From: Dendrolimus kikuchii
Taxonomy: Eukaryota; Arthropoda; Insecta; Lepidoptera; Lasiocampidae
DNA: 64,000 nt
Assembly (NCBI GenBank): GCA_019925095.2
Contig: CM034401.1
Coordinates: forward strand, 16,714,338 to 16,778,337
Reading direction: 5' to 3'
Below, one piece after another: positions 55,958-64,000 of the stretch (its first letter is position 1; every line of letters begins with the position of its first letter). The translations under genes and the position numbers were made by a program. The notes beneath the pieces are model-generated. The model was given only the letters and a program-made list of their open reading frames with translations, made no database searches and was not told where the DNA came from.

Positions 55958-56804
55958 ACATACATACATAACTTCACGCCAGTTCCCTTGCGGGGTAGGC
56001 ACGAACAACAGAGTGCCATTTAGGCTTATTCTTACACACCTCAGTTGCCTCTTTGACATTCATAACTCTTGTCATGCAAGCTCGTCTGTTCTTAAGGCTC
56101 CTGACATCACCTTCTGCTAGTACACGATCAATTTGATCATGGAAGGTGTGTCGTGGCCTTCCACGACTTCTGCATACATCCACTTTTGCATTGTATATCT
56201 GTTTAGTCATTCTTTCATCATGCATTCTTTCCACATGCCCGAACCACCGGAGCATTCCTTTCCTTACCTTCACCCCGACACTCTCTTTCAGACCAACTTT
56301 CTTTCTTACTTCGGTATTACGAACGCGGTCCGCGAGCGTCACTCCGCAGATTTTGCGCAGTGCTCGCATCTCGACCGCGTTTACTCTACTTTCATGCTCT
56401 CTCTTCCATACCCAACTCTCGCATCCATACGTAAGCGTAGGTACCAGCACCGCGTTGTGTATGGCGAGCTGGGCCTTCTGGCTGAGGTTCTTAGCGCCTA
56501 GAAGTTTACCTAACGCTCCATTCACACTATTCCCCAAATTCACTCTTCTTTCTATATCAGCGGTGTACCTTCCATCCCTGCTAATAGCACATCCAAGATA
56601 TACAAACTCATTCACTTGCTCTAGCATAACATCGTCGACCATTATCCTTGCATTCGTTTTGGTTTCTTCTCTTTCAAACACCATAACCTTTGTTTTCTTC
56701 GCATTCAAATGTAAGCCTTTCGCCTGACAGTCATCTTTCATCATTGTGACTAGTGTTTGCAATTCGGCTAAAAGCACGGCATCATCCGCATAAAGCAAGC
56801 AATC
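55958..56804 (-). mobile_element. RTE-type LINE, 847 bp, 10-bp target duplication
   Basis: The longest copy of the family. 5'-truncated just upstream of the catalytic YADD, with an (ATGT)n tail on the minus strand. CTCTAATATT is repeated at 55948-55957 and 56805-56814. No stops in the remaining frame. Confidence 0.92.
55974..56798 (-). CDS. RTE-type reverse transcriptase C-terminal part (274 codons)
   Basis: The C-terminal third of an RTE-clade reverse transcriptase. It begins at the catalytic motif LYADDAVLLAE (residues 2-12), followed by the thumb stretch NEFVYLGCAISRDGRYTADI (about 88-107), TLTYGCESWVWKREHESRVN (about 137-156) and the RTE-typical end MLRWFGHVERMHDERM (about 187-202), RSRGRPRHTFHDQIDRVL and AYPARELA. 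The endonuclease and the first reverse transcriptase blocks were lost at insertion, so the product cannot be active. The open frame over 274 codons, the exact target duplication and near-identity with 47280-47726 point to a recent insertion. The Met is simply the one before YADD, not a true start. Frames on the opposite strand are shadows. Confidence 0.92.
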   Translation of the reverse strand: MLYADDAVLLAELQTLVTMMKDDCQAKGLHLNAKKTKVMVFEREETKTNARIMVDDVMLEQVNEFVYLGCAISRDGRYTADIERRVNLGNSVNGALGKLLGAKNLSQKAQLAIHNAVLVPTLTYGCESWVWKREHESRVNAVEMRALRKICGVTLADRVRNTEVRKKVGLKESVGVKVRKGMLRWFGHVERMHDERMTKQIYNAKVDVCRSRGRPRHTFHDQIDRVLAEGDVRSLKNRRACMTRVMNVKEATEVCKNKPKWHSVVRAYPARELA

Positions 56805-56850
56805 CTCTAATATTGTATAAAATATTTAATGTTATTAACATTAACTTAGC

Positions 56851-57150
56851 CGTGCAGGAACGGAGAAAGAATACAATTTCCTGCGGTCGGGCGGCCTGTC
56901 GTAGTAGACAACAAAACAACCCACAGCCAGGTAGTAGGGTATTTGCCCGATTGGATGGCTACCACCCCTGGTCTAGAGTATGCCACCATAACAGTCTTGA
57001 GTTGTGTTCCGGCAGGTTCCAGTCTCTCTTAAGAGAGCAGCAGCGCATTTGTAGTATCTTTGATGTTGCAAATGTCCATAGGCGATGGTAACCGCTTTCC
57101 ATCAAGTGGGCCGTCTGCCTGTCTGCTGAACTCCTGCAATAATAAAAAAT
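56851..57150 (+). repeat. Family S repeat, near full-length sense copy
   Basis: From CCGTGCAGGAACGGAGAAAG to CTCCTGCAATAATAAAAAA, with a small deletion after GTTGTGTTCCGGCA. It lies about 40 bp from the RTE insertion. Confidence 0.87.
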
Positions 57151-57402
57151 AACAGAAAAGTAAATACATTTTTAGTAGGAAATACCTACAGTTAATACGC
57201 TCCTGCGTAGAATAGGGTTTTAAATATAGGTTTTTTATTTTTGAAAAAAGTCAGTTACATATAGTAGTGACGTAATAAAGATATGTGAAATAAAATTAAT
57301 GAGTATGTATCATTTATAATCCAAAATGTAAAACAGTGTGGAATTGGAAAAAAAATTTATTACTTACGTTACATTGAAATGGTTTACTATCCCTGCTTTA
57401 GG
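57151..57402. other. intergenic spacer
   Basis: Nothing recognised. Confidence 0.3.
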
Positions 57403-57738
57403 TCAACCGAATAACCTAAAAACGAAGCTCCACCCTAAATGTCGAGGACGTCGTAAAATATATCCTCTGAAAATACTTTTGCGACTATTTCCAGTTGTGT
57501 GCAGATGTTCTGAATGATTCAGTCCTACTAAATTTTGGATATATTGACTTGGAAGAACTACTACTTTTTGGTGAATTTTGAATGCGTTCAACGCCGTTTG
57601 ATTTCTTTTGAAGATACTATTTATATAGGAAATGCTTGAACGCACATCTGTATATACTTTTAATCTCTTGAAAATTAGCTTTTGTCTTAATATAATCAAT
57701 TCATCTAAACCAACAACTTCTGTAGTGCCGGTAGACAA
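57403..57738 (-). other. orphan 111-codon open frame
   Basis: The longest open frame outside identified repeats (starts MSTGTTEVVGLDELIIL, ends FVFRLFG). Its composition is balanced rather than AT-driven, with mixed charged and hydrophobic residues. No domain, signal peptide or membrane segment is evident and no neighbouring exon is seen. It could be a fragment of an unrecognised transposon or a chance frame. Confidence 0.25.
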
Positions 57739-57988
57739 TGTTTGGTCTCTCTTATATTAGACAAAGATATGGCTAATTATTATTATTAATTGCGGTGTGT
57801 TCTAACTAACAAAGTCTGGAGCTTACCTTGTTAAAAAATTAATCTTTCTATTCAACGAGGTAATGCTACTAGCTTTGTAGGTACCCTTCCCTGCAACAGG
57901 GGCGTGGTGGCCGTGGAGCGATTTTAGCTTTTAGTTTAGAATTATTTGATTTTTAGTATTTATATTTGTTAGTTAATTTTATTCGTAT
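57739..57988. other. intergenic spacer
   Basis: Nothing recognised. Confidence 0.3.
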
Positions 57989-57991
57989 TTA

Positions 57992-58899
57992 AGGCCTGTT
58001 TCACAAAGTCCAAATAAAGTTCCCAATAAGCTACTTGCAACTTATTTATTGAATAAAGACAACATTTGCGTTTCACGATTGATAAATAGCACTAACCAGC
58101 AAATAAAGTACCCCGTAAACTATATGTCAGATCAAGTGGCCAATAGCAACTATATTTGCCATATAAATTAGTCGACTGCCATAATGTCTGGTTGACAGCT
58201 GTAATTCGAATAATTACTGTTGAAAGTTTTGTTTTTTTTTGTGAATGTATATTTGTAAAATGGAAATATTTGATACCATTGCAGACGAATTAGATGATTC
58301 TATGTATCGTTTAATTGGACCGCGAAGGAATCCTGTGTTTCGACAGCATATGCAAGCATTGGATGTACGGACTTTAGGATAAGATTTTCACTTAATAAAG
58401 ATGCTGTAGGTCATGTATATTTATTATTTATAATTGAATATTATTTAACGAAACAAAATCTGAAATTACGCCGATTCTGCAAACATTTATATTGCAATTT
58501 TCACTTTGAGATTGACATTCCGTTCACGCTAATACAAAAAATAATGTATATGCTGTTTTGATCAATAAAAAACTAAGGTATGACATATTTCAAGCTGTAT
58601 TTATATAAACTGTATAAAAAATTGTATAAAATGTACATTAAAATTATTAAAACATATTTTCACGTGTGTTTACAACACAGAATGTATTTCCTAATACATG
58701 TATTTAGTAAAACGCAACTACAAAATGCGACGTTGCCAAACGTACTAACTAGTAAGTGGCAAATAGCTATGTGGCAAAGAAATTTATAGGTAAGATGATG
58801 GTGAAACGCAATCAGGACTAACCAGAACTTTTGTGTGTCATATAATTTATTTGTTAAATAGCTATTGGATACTTTACTTGTACATTGTGAAACAGACCC
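57992..58899 (+). mobile_element. PIF/Harbinger deletion derivative, TTA target duplication
   Basis: The terminal repeats RGGYCTGTTTCACAA at the left and its reverse complement at the right (TTGTGAAACAGACCC) are flanked by TTA at 57989-57991 and 58900-58902. TTA duplications are the mark of PIF/Harbinger elements. A short transposase-like frame is inside. At 908 bp it is too short to be autonomous. Confidence 0.82.
58260..58382 (+). pseudogene. Harbinger transposase N-terminal remnant
   Basis: A 40-codon frame starting MEIFDTIADELDDSMYRLIG and ending VFRQHMQALDVRTLG at a stop. Right after the stop, in a shifted frame, RFSLNKDAVGHVYLLF resembles the start of the DDE nuclease of HARBI1-like proteins. 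So a frameshift and then a large deletion removed the catalytic core. The assignment rests on the terminal repeats, TTA duplication and this short similarity. Confidence 0.55.
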
Positions 58900-58902
58900 T
58901 TA

Positions 58903-59515
58903 GAATATAATTTTTAAGATTTAGCTAAATGTTATAATTAATAAAAAAGTGCGATCAGTATACAAGGATCTGGTTACAACCATATCTTGAGGAGAACTAA
59001 TCTCGCAAAGAGATGATCCCGCATTCCATTACTTCTTTCATTTCTCACTGTCGGCACTTTGTTCAGGTGACTAATGGCTGCTCATTAATCAAGAGGCTTT
59101 TTCATACGTAATATTATTTCCTGAGGGAATGGTCAGTAAATGGAATAAATATATGGGACAATTAGGTTGCAGCGGGTGGTGATATTGCCCGGTTTGTTTC
59201 GCGCTGTTGAATGTTCCGTGTGATAGATATATCTGTACAACTAAATCGGGAGGTTTTGATGGGAACTTGAATGAGTATTTTACTCTGCAGTTTTATTTTT
59301 ATAAAATTTATAATATTGCTTAAAAATGAACTATAGTATAAAAATATTTATAATTTTTAACTATATTAAATGTTTAGTGACGCGAATTGGTAATTGTTTA
59401 TATATATTTCTCTTTGACATAAAACCACAATGATGGAAAATATAGCTGCATAGAACACAAGGAAATACAGGCAGTTATATAAAGGAAGGATTGCACAGTA
59501 CCTTTATTTTTTTAT
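58903..59515. other. intergenic, nothing recognised
   Basis: AT-rich, no supported feature. Confidence 0.3.
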
Positions 59516-59516
59516 A

Positions 59517-59820
59517 TTTTTTTTTATTGCAGGAGATCAGCAGACAGGCAAATGGCCCACTTGATGGAAAGCGGTTACCATCGCCTATGGACATTTGCAA
59601 CACCAAAGGTGCTACAAATGCGCTGCTACTCACTTAAGGGAAACTGTAACCTGGTCACTAATGCCGGAACACAACTCGAAGGTTGTTATGGCGACATACT
59701 TTAGACCAGGGGTGGTAGCCTTCCAGACGGGTAAATGCCTTACCACCTGGCTGTGGGTTGTTAAGTCGCCTCTTACGACAGGCCGCAGGAAATTGTATTC
59801 TTTCTCCGTTCCTGCACGGA
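59517..59820 (-). repeat. Family S repeat, full-length antisense copy
   Basis: From poly(T)ATTGCAGGAGATCAGCAG to TCCGTTCCTGCACGGA. Closest in text to 5383-5692. Confidence 0.87.
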
Positions 59821-60360
59821 TGAAACCTACCTACCGTACCTTTATGTAGTGAAGCTATATTTTCACCTTGTTTCTTAGCAGTAGCAGGACACACAAATGT
59901 TCAAATTTTACGAATTCACCTAATTCGATGATATATAAGCATATAGATGAAAAATTATTAACAATATTCAAAGGATGCGTACGCGTTGCAGTTTATTAGC
60001 CAAATGTGAATTTTATATGATGACCTCTTTTGCTATGCTATTAATGTCGCATGCCGTCTCCTTTATTCCGCATGCTAAGATATGTACAGGAGAGGAAAAA
60101 AGATAGGACGTGGTTTTATATGATATAAATGTATTACTAATCACTCCATCTCTTTTAGAAATTTCAATATAATTATGCACGCGATCACTACAGTTTGCTT
60201 GAGATGATACTGGTAATAATTAGTACTTACCTGAAAAGTTTGACTAGGATGTGTAGATTTACTTGCTTGCCTGTTAGTTTGACCAATTAAGCAATAAAGT
60301 ATTCGTTAAATATATGTAGATACATACAGTATTTTTGTGATATAGGAAACTAAAATCTAG
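59821..60360. other. intergenic, nothing recognised
   Basis: No supported feature. Confidence 0.3.
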
Positions 60361-60369
60361 CCTTTCCGC

Positions 60370-60515
60370 CTCTGCCAGGTGGGTAGAAAACGTAGTAAGG
60401 AATGACATGCATACCAATGGTCTCACCGCCAGGAATGCCGAAGACCGCGCGAAGTAGACAAGAAACAGTTAAAAAACGACCCGGAAAATCCCAAGCTTCG
60501 AAGCGAACTTAGATT
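60370..60515 (+). pseudogene. LINE C-terminal fragment, RTE-like
   Basis: Reads ARWVENVVRNDMHTNGLTAR, NAEDRAK, stop, then KTTRKIPSFEAN before a stop. The order matches the end of RTE-type LINE proteins (word DRAKW and a basic tail). Short and mutated. Confidence 0.5.
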
Positions 60516-60905
60516 CTGATAATCATGGTGAGTACTTTTAAATTTATTATAAAAACATTCCCATTTTATTATTCCTTTTGATAATTACGAACTCTTGTAT
60601 TTGCACTTCTTCAGAGGTCAACACAATTCCACTGACAATTCGCTATTTACAGAACCTTTGAAACTTAATTGAATAAATGATTTACAATGTTAATAAACGT
60701 AGTGCCAAGCCGGCTGCGTTAAATCCAAGGGATTAGGAATCTAAAATTGGAAAACGGATACGATCGTCTGTTTTGATCTGAATGAATTTTCCTCAAAATT
60801 TTTTGAGCTACGTTAGAGAAGTGTATTTGAAATATATTTCTCTAACGTAAAACCGAAATAGACAGATTATACTTTATCGCTTATCAAAATAAACAATTAC
60901 TAAAA

Positions 60906-61388
60906 CTAGTGGTCGCCCGTGGTTCAAATTCGACCATAATAATTTGTTGTCAAGGACTATACTTCTATAATCATAGAGTTCGCCAAGGCTACACTATTAA
61001 TTTGACTTTATCAATAAACAAAGAGTATATATGCGTGTGTCAAATACATGGTAATGTGTGTATTGTTTTTTTTTATTGATTTAATGTATTTTTTATGCAT
61101 AATTAAAAAAAAATAGCATTCGTCACTTCTTCTCTATATAAACTGGACGTAGTTTAGCAGAAAGGACTCAACTCACATTGTGGTCAAAAACGAGTTGTAT
61201 ATACCAATTTACCAGCAATTTTTGTCTAAAGTTAAAACCTCAATAACTCAAAAATCGACTTTTTATGTGTTATGTCGTTTCTGCTAAACTACGTCCAACT
61301 ATAAGTGTGCGAAATTTCATACTTCTCCGTCCGCAAATTTTTCGTAAAAAGAGGTACAAAGTTTTTGCTTCACGTATTAATATATAGA
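60906..61388 (-). mobile_element. non-autonomous Helitron-like (family H5) carrying a nested element
   Basis: On the minus strand it begins TCTATATATTAATACGTGAA after A and ends GCGACCACTAG before T. Without the 152-bp insert and its 4-bp duplication it is about 327 bp, equal to the sister at 32957-33284. Confidence 0.87.
61145..61296. mobile_element. 152-bp inverted-repeat element, 4-bp (AACT) target duplication
   Basis: The ends GGACGTAGTTTAGCAGAAA and its reverse complement TTTCTGCTAAACTACGTCC form the terminal repeats. AACT occurs at 61141-61144 and 61297-61300. The sister Helitron shows the empty site with a single copy (AGTT at 33023-33026 in the opposite orientation), which fixes the boundaries exactly. 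No coding, family not recognised. Confidence 0.9.
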
Positions 61389-61604
61389 TTTATATTTACA
61401 ATCATTTCACGGCAAAACAATAGAAGAGCTTATCGCTGAAAGCGATGTCTTCCAAGAAATGTAAATGAAAAGAAATTCTTTAGCTAATTAATTTGGCGTT
61501 GTAGGTGCTGCGGAAGATAAGATAGGATTAAACATTTTACATAGAGACAGAGGCAGATAAGACACTAAATGAACACAATAAGATGATAAAATAAAAAAAC
61601 TTCG

Positions 61605-61849
61605 TTTAAAAAACCGACTTCAAAAACTAAAAAACTAAAAAGTATAAAATAACTTACTTCTGAAGCTATTATTATTAATATATATATATATATATTATCT
61701 AAAACATCTTAAAAAAACAAAACAAAAAAAAATCACGTAAATCGGATCATAACTCTCGGAGTAATCGGTGAACATACATAAAAAAAAACAAAAAAAAATA
61801 GATCCCGACGAATTGAGAACCTCCTCCTTTTTTTGAAGTCGGTTAAAAA
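61605..61849. mobile_element. ~245-bp inverted-repeat element (AACCGACTTCAAAAA ends)
   Basis: TTTAAAAAACCGACTTCAAA at the left mirrors TTTGAAGTCGGTTAAAAA at the right. The interior has GATCATAACTCTCGGAGTAA and a TATA tract. A single decayed end of the same family is at 30513-30538. Confidence 0.8.
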
Positions 61850-62505
61850 TAAAAAAAAACAAAGTATGCTAAACTATTAAAATACTAAGTACATATTATT
61901 TGTACAATTTATTTCTTCAGAGAATATAAAAAAAACATAAATATATACAAAAACACGTTTAATTATCAGAATTCCAAAAAGTCGAACGATACAGTTACTA
62001 TTTTTCATACAAAAATAAGATTGACTTCAGGTACCTCAGATTCACAGTATATTGTAAAATAATTTCATTTATTTTATTTCCTTCTAAGAAAATGTACAAA
62101 GTCGTGTAAAAATAAAGACAAAAAATGTTTAATTATTCTCATTTCCTCATAAACCTCGTAAAAAAGGAATTAGGCCCGCGTTAATTTTACTTAGCAATTT
62201 ACTTTAACAATCCAAGGTTGCCGGCGACATTTTCTTTTTTGATTTATTGTTGTTCTATTTTTTAGATAAGCAGACAATGTATTTCTCTGAGTTTAATTGT
62301 ATTACAGGAACGTGACCTTTTGTATTGCTTTAATTCCTGTTTTGGTTTCGGTTTTGCGGTTCCGTAACCGAATGATAAATACAGTGGTCGCTCGGTCGGT
62401 CACCTCGATAGAGATGCAATATAGCTCATAAAAATCCCGTATTTATGAAGGATATATTCATATTTGTTCGATATATCATGTATATATAATATAGATTTTT
62501 TCAAA
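61850..62505. other. intergenic, nothing recognised
   Basis: AT-rich, no supported feature. Confidence 0.3.
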
Positions 62506-62507
62506 AC

Positions 62508-62590
62508 TGGTAGATAGACATAACACTTTATTGCTAAAATAATAGATACAGTATTTTTTAGAGAGATCTCTTCCAGGCAACCTAACTTAT
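62508..62590 (-). repeat. LINE family L5 3' UTR fragment, short
   Basis: GTAGATAGACATAACACTTT, ATTGCTAAAATAATAG, and GAGATCTCTTCCAGGCAACC then TAAC. About 80 bp of the same UTR with an internal deletion. Confidence 0.68.
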
Positions 62591-63194
62591 ACAATATTCT
62601 ATGCCATGCAAAATTGATATTTCACCTTTGAAAATATCGATATTTTGCATATCCACTTATATTATTATTAAGAGTTTGATTTCTGTTCATAGTTCAAAAT
62701 GAAAACTCATTAAATAAATATTGTTCTAGAGTATTGAAAACATATCGATATGTGTATTTCGAAAAATATCATCGTTCGTTCTACGGAACCCTTCGATGAA
62801 CACGTACTGCAGGCACTTGGTCGATTGCGCAATTACATACATCGAAAAAGTAACTTATTCAGTCTTTTACCAACTTAAAAAAGCTAAGTTTTTGAAAGCG
62901 GCAATTTGTGCGTAAGCTTTTGTTCTAAGCATCGCTTCTCTAGTGATAACATTTACTTCAATCTTTCAATATCACTAATATCGTTACTACTTACACTAGG
63001 TATGCGCTGATGAAAACATGTAAAGTCTATCAAAATATGTTATTGCTCCCAATAATTTTCATAAAAAGTTTTGAAATGGCATATTGTTCAAGTTCATGAC
63101 ATTTTTTGTGCTGGGAGTATAAAATTTCTTGAAATGCACTCGCTAGGTCTCGATATTACACATCAGATATGTATGTAATAATAGTTTCATGAAA
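62591..63194. other. intergenic, nothing recognised
   Basis: No supported feature. Confidence 0.3.
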
Positions 63195-63535
63195 GTTTTT
63201 TTTAATTGCATGAGTTCAGCAGACATGTAGACGACGATCCACCTGATGGAAAACGGTTACCATCGCCTACAGACATTAGAACGTCAAAGGTGCTACCAAT
63301 GTGCTGCCAGTCACACAATATGTGTTCCAGTCCCCTTTAGACGGCTAAAGGGGACTGGAGCCTGGCCATTAATGCCGCAACACAACTCAAGGTTGTTATG
63401 GCAGCACACTCTAGAGCGGGGGTGGTAGCCATCCAGACGGGCAAATGGACCCTACACCTGGCTTTAGGATGTTTTGTCGCCTGTTATGACAAGCCGCGCG
63501 CCTGCAGGCAATTGTATTCTATCCCCGTTTCAGGA
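63195..63535 (-). repeat. Family S repeat, diverged antisense copy with palindrome
   Basis: From TTTTTTTTAATTGCATGAGT to TTGTATTCTATCCCCGTTTC. An extra segment holds the inverted pair TCCAGTCCCCTTTAG (63326-63340) and its exact complement (63345-63359). Confidence 0.8.
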
Positions 63536-64000
63536 TAAAAATCTTGTAATAGTAAATAAACCGTAAATTCTACATTAAAAGACAATTAATTAACTCCATC
63601 TGCTGTTATAATAATTAACCTTATCCCTCTTAAAACTAGTCGACACTTGTTTACGTTTTGCTGGTTAATTAATTCAGGTTTAATTAGTCTGTCTTCCATA
63701 ATTATTCTCCTTAAATTATCTTGTATAAGACAAACGAGGTTTAAGGCCGTTATGCGAGTAATTTGCGAAGAGACGGTGGGTCCAAATAAAATATGCGCTG
63801 GCCTAATGAAAACTGCCTACATTATTAACCTAACAGGGTACTTAACCAACCCTTTCGACCTGAACGCTTCTTTAGTACCCGTACTTAAAATCGTTTTAGT
63901 TTAGTGTATCTACTTAGTAATAAAAACTCATTTTTAATCCCAGATAATGGTTATTGTAATGTTTGAAATAATTGGACATTGGAGGTGGAACTTCGACTTC
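63536..64000. other. intergenic, nothing recognised
   Basis: An 85-codon plus frame (63647-63904) shows no domain. No supported feature to the window edge. Confidence 0.3.

Larger units (their letters stand above)
60861..61510 (-). repeat. LINE family L5 3' UTR, split by a Helitron
   Basis: The left part is 60861-60905 (AGACAGATTATACTTTAT, ATCAAAATAAACAATTAC); the right part is 61389-61510 (GGCAAAACAATAG, CTTATCGCTGAAAGCGATGT, CTTCCAAGAAATG). Placed together they align end to end with 34663-34830. Confidence 0.75.

Noticed and set aside
56133..56727. Plus-strand frames of 122 and 193 codons at 56.1-56.7 kb
   Set aside because: Antisense shadows of the RTE coding region; the same peptides recur opposite the copy at 47.3 kb.
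60519..60545. Possible exon end with ATG followed by GTGAGT
   Set aside because: A single splice-donor-like word at the end of a LINE fragment; no partner exon found.

Overview
The window reads as a gene-poor, AT-rich stretch of an insect nuclear genome, most likely a moth or butterfly. The evidence is the lack of any dense gene layout, long open frames that occur only in retrotransposons, long dinucleotide microsatellites, and a mixture of repeat types typical of lepidopteran intergenic DNA. The lepidopteran call is inference from repeat style; no search could be run. I found no host protein-coding gene, tRNA or rRNA gene that I can support.

Layout. 1-5.8 kb: a decayed LINE reverse transcriptase split by an RTE-type 3' fragment, two copies of a ~310-bp poly(A)-tailed repeat (called family S), and a GC- and CT-rich patch. 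6.4-10.8 kb: (CA/GCAC)n, fold-back elements resembling Penelope-like termini, a minisatellite, and a solo LTR. 11.3-16.2 kb: the best-preserved element, a two-ORF LINE on the minus strand (PHD-like/coiled-coil ORF1; endonuclease plus reverse transcriptase ORF2) whose 3' end runs almost at once into a ~160-bp (CA)n tract. 17-23.8 kb: a long hairpin element, Helitron-like copies, family S, and (TA)n. 23.9-26.1 kb: a 5'-truncated LINE with a 590-codon open reverse transcriptase. 26.5-40.6 kb: LINE tails, Helitrons, tRNA-type SINEs, inverted-repeat elements and LINE fragments. 40.8-46 kb: two Helitron copies with clean ends, a tandem array of ~184-208 bp units, and an inverted-repeat element with an 8-bp target duplication. 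46-58.9 kb: four RTE-related insertions and fragments, a tRNA-type SINE rearranged as in twin priming, its intact sister copy, and a PIF/Harbinger deletion derivative. 59.5-64 kb: a three-level nest (inverted-repeat element inside a Helitron inside a LINE tail) and a family S copy carrying a 15-bp palindrome.

How the parts relate. Several families explain each other. RTE copies share an (ATGT)n tail, and five are flanked by 8-13 bp target duplications. The 3' end of family S matches the 3' end of a LINE family also present here, which suggests S borrows that LINE's machinery. A minus-strand LINE remnant at 54.5-55.3 kb identifies four other orphan fragments as its 3' UTR. Filled and empty sites inside the window allow relative dating of insertions without outside data.
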